DNA of 32,126 bases from positions 1 through 32,126 of the IMG/VR virus record IMGVR_UViG_3300027706_000032; one strand, given 5' to 3'. A model generated the notes under the pieces. It did not search any database and was not told the origin of the DNA. It saw only the letters and a program-made list of their open reading frames with translations. The number at the start of each line of letters is the position of its first letter. The first letter of the stretch is position 1. Source of the stretch: a virus. Positions 31,118 through 32,126 of the stretch are shown piece after piece. Made by a program: the position numbers and the translations under genes.

Positions 31118-31321
31118 GAGCAAGAGTATCAGGCGCCAATTGTCAATTTTTAAGAGTATCAGCGGGGCGCCTGATACTCTTAAAAGTTGACAATTGCACG
31201 GCGTGCAATCGTCAATTTTTAAGAGTATCAGCGGGGCGCCTGATACTCTTAAAAGTTGACAAATTGGCGCCTGATACGCTTAAAAATTGACAATTCTCCG
31301 AAAAGGAGAAAAATGGCTGTG
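31070..31321 (+). repeat. 26-bp duplication of the helicase gene end
   Basis: Positions 31070-31095, inside the last codons of the helicase gene, recur exactly at 31296-31321 in the non-coding region. The block contains AAGGAG, four A's and ATGGCTGTG. The second copy is followed by TAA, giving the three-codon reading Met-Ala-Val-stop. Confidence 0.9.
31137..31196. repeat. 26-bp inverted repeat, one mismatch, 8-base loop
   Basis: Arms 31137-31162 and 31171-31196 pair over 26 bp with one G-U-type mismatch; loop CGGGGCGC. A second hairpin of 21-bp arms with the same loop follows at 31211-31231/31240-31260. No following T-run; both may be binding-site pairs, cruciforms or mRNA 3' ends. Confidence 0.85.
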
Positions 31322-31417
31322 TAAGTTTTGGCGCCTGATACTCTTAAAAGTTGACAAGTGCACGGCGTGCAATCGTCAATTTTTAAGAGTATCAGCGGGG
31401 GGTATATAGAGTATGAG

Positions 31418-31472
31418 ACTCTTTGATACTCTTGAAGGGGGAGGGGGGAAGAGTATAAGAGTATCAAAGAGT
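31418..31472. repeat. 16-bp perfect inverted repeat with purine-rich loop
   Basis: ACTCTTTGATACTCTT (31418-31433) pairs exactly with AAGAGTATCAAAGAGT (31457-31472), separated by 23 nt that are mostly G and A (GAAGGGGGAGGGGGGAAGAG). Part of the origin-like array; polypurine loop may favour unusual DNA structure. Confidence 0.85.
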
Positions 31473-31519
31473 ATCAGCACTCTATATATAGCGCCTGATA
31501 CTCTTAAAAATTGACAATT

Positions 31520-31542
31520 ACACGGCGTGCATATCGCCGTGT
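31520..31542. repeat. 8-bp hairpin at the end of the array
   Basis: ACACGGCG (31520-31527) pairs with CGCCGTGT (31535-31542), loop TGCATAT. The related perfect palindrome GCACGGCGTGC occurs at 31196-31206 and 31360-31370. Confidence 0.75.
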
Positions 31543-31595
31543 GTCGAGGATCCTCCGCACGTCCTCCTTTGTCACGCGTGAGCAAAAAGTACACT

Positions 31596-31771
31596 CTGGC
31601 AGCTCCTTCGCAAAGGCGATGCGAAGACCCTCGTTGGGCTCGGTCCTTGGTGGGACCGCAATGAGCGGTCGCTCACTGAGCGGTCGCTCACTGAGCGGTC
31701 GCTCACTGAGCGGTCGCTCACTGAGCGGTCGCTCAGTGCTGGCAGCTCCTTCGCAAAGGCGATGCGAAGAC
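31596..31771. repeat. 33-bp direct repeats bracketing a 15-bp palindrome array
   Basis: Exact 33-bp copies at 31596-31628 and 31739-31771 (CTGGCAGCTCCTTCGCAAAG and onward) surround a hairpin (CGGTCC 31641-31646 with GGACCG 31653-31658) and the tandem palindromes. The distance between copies is 143 bp, not a multiple of three, so they are not a coding repeat. Confidence 0.92.
31662..31735. repeat. Five tandem 15-bp palindromes TGAGCGGTCGCTCA
   Basis: TGAGCG-GT-CGCTCA starts at 31662, 31677, 31692, 31707 and 31722, each 14 bp with a one-base spacer (C). All five are identical. Fixed 15-bp phasing puts copies on nearly opposite faces in turn of the helix, suitable for cooperative binding by a dimeric protein; an operator or partition/origin element. 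Confidence 0.92.
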
Positions 31772-31775
31772 TTCG

Positions 31776-31931
31776 CTAGGACCGACCAGTCCGAGCGCTC
31801 TGTCCAGAAAGGTCGCCGGAAGGTTCTCCGGGCCTCGTGACGCGGGGTTTCTGAGGCATATCCGTTCTCGACCCGTCTTCTGCCACGAATCGATGATATC
31901 TATAGAAGGCGATGCCCCTGGATCCGGTCAT
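31776..31931 (-). CDS. Possible small protein at the right edge
   Basis: 51 residues from the ATG at 31931, with GGAGA about 6 nt upstream: MTGSRGIAFYRYHRFVAEDG, then SRTDMPQKPRVTRPGEPS. A longer in-frame reading to 32021 crosses palindromic DNA. No motif, no conserved neighbours; it ends beside the 33-bp repeat. Could be a chance open frame in regulatory DNA. Confidence 0.25.
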   Translation of the reverse strand: MTGSRGIAFYRYHRFVAEDGSRTDMPQKPRVTRPGEPSGDLSGQSARTGRS

Positions 31932-31993
31932 ACCCGTCTCCACATTGAGAGTCTGGAGGGGGTCCCATCGCGATCGCGCGCGCGGAAGGGACG

Positions 31994-32096
31994 ATACCCC
32001 CCGGGGTATGCGGCGGCGCACGCGAACGCGTTCGCGTTCGCGGCGGCGTTCGCCTTGTCAAGGCGTTCGCCTTGTCAAGGCGTTCGCCTTGACACG
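31994..32096. repeat. Palindromes and 17-bp tandem repeats at the right edge
   Basis: ATACCCC-CC-GGGGTAT (31994-32009); a perfect 16-bp palindrome CGCGAACGCGTTCGCG (32021-32036); and GCGTTCGCCTTGTCAAG twice in tandem (32046-32062, 32063-32079) with a partial third. CCTTGTCAAGG inside each unit is itself near-palindromic. They continue the repeat-rich character of the region. From the last gene end to 32126 no other feature is supported. Confidence 0.85.
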
Positions 32097-32126
32097 CGCG
32101 GAGGCTTGGGAATTACGGCCTAGCGC

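Larger units (their letters stand above)
31123..31504. repeat. Iteron-like array of AGAGTATCAG, candidate replication origin
   Basis: AGAGTATCAG occurs forward at 31123, 31153, 31222, 31386 and 31468 (AGAGTATCAA at 31458) and reversed at 31171, 31240, 31335, 31495, with variants at 31271 and 31423. Most copies lie in a longer element, about GGCGCCTGATACTCTTAAAA followed by (A/G)TTGACAA, so TTGACA recurs. The region is visibly AT-richer than its GC-rich surroundings. It directly follows the primase-helicase gene, the usual place for a theta-type phage or plasmid origin. No initiator binding is proven. Confidence 0.7.

Noticed and set aside
31123-31735. CRISPR array
   Set aside because: Repeats are short, present in both orientations or head to tail with a one-base spacer; no unique spacers and no cas genes.

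Overview
The window looks like most of a tailed-phage (Caudoviricetes) genome, or a prophage-like contig, with podovirus-type gene content and high G+C. The evidence is a near-complete head-and-packaging module (TerS, TerL, portal, scaffold-like protein, major capsid protein, adaptor) followed by a propeller-type tail protein, a fibre and large T7-like ejection proteins. No long tail-tube, sheath or tape-measure genes are visible. The host cannot be named; G+C content, frequent GTG starts and strong Shine-Dalgarno sequences suggest a high-GC bacterium. I see no integrase, lysogeny repressor, tRNA, DNA polymerase or RNA polymerase, and the left edge cuts a gene.

Layout: all genes from about 28,820 down to 1 lie on the minus strand and read as one tightly packed operon with many TGATG, ATGA or GTGA junctions. 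In transcription order: (a) an early accessory block (28,820-25,400) with an AbrB-like protein, two zinc-ribbon proteins, an orphan GroES-like co-chaperonin, a DUF4406-DUF6378-type fusion, an M28/M42-like peptidase, a holin-like protein and a HExxH metalloprotein; (b) packaging (25,038-22,941); (c) a run of tiny basic or one-helix membrane proteins (22,829-21,635), several of them under 60 residues; (d) portal, two overlapping nuclease-family genes (HNH, then LAGLIDADG), scaffold-like and capsid genes (21,634-15,461); (e) small virion proteins, adaptor and fibre (15,367-12,088); (f) a tail hub-like protein and small virion proteins (11,986-8,110); (g) an ejection block in which a PurD-like ATP-grasp enzyme sits between the putative ejection proteins (8,109-119).

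One gene is on the plus strand: a 695-residue primase-polymerase/RepA-type helicase fusion (29,030-31,117). It diverges from the operon across a control region of about 210 bp that carries a promoter in each direction and four copies of a 10-bp operator-like repeat. Downstream of the helicase, about 1 kb is essentially gene-free and very repetitive: an AT-rich array of direct and inverted copies of AGAGTATCAG, then five tandem 15-bp palindromes between 33-bp direct repeats, then more palindromes. This is the best candidate for the replication origin.

The least ordinary parts are the iteron/palindrome region, the operators shared by the divergent promoters, the ATP-grasp enzyme in the ejection module, the apparently catalytically dead HNH gene fused by overlap to a LAGLIDADG gene, and the chain of tiny membrane peptides.
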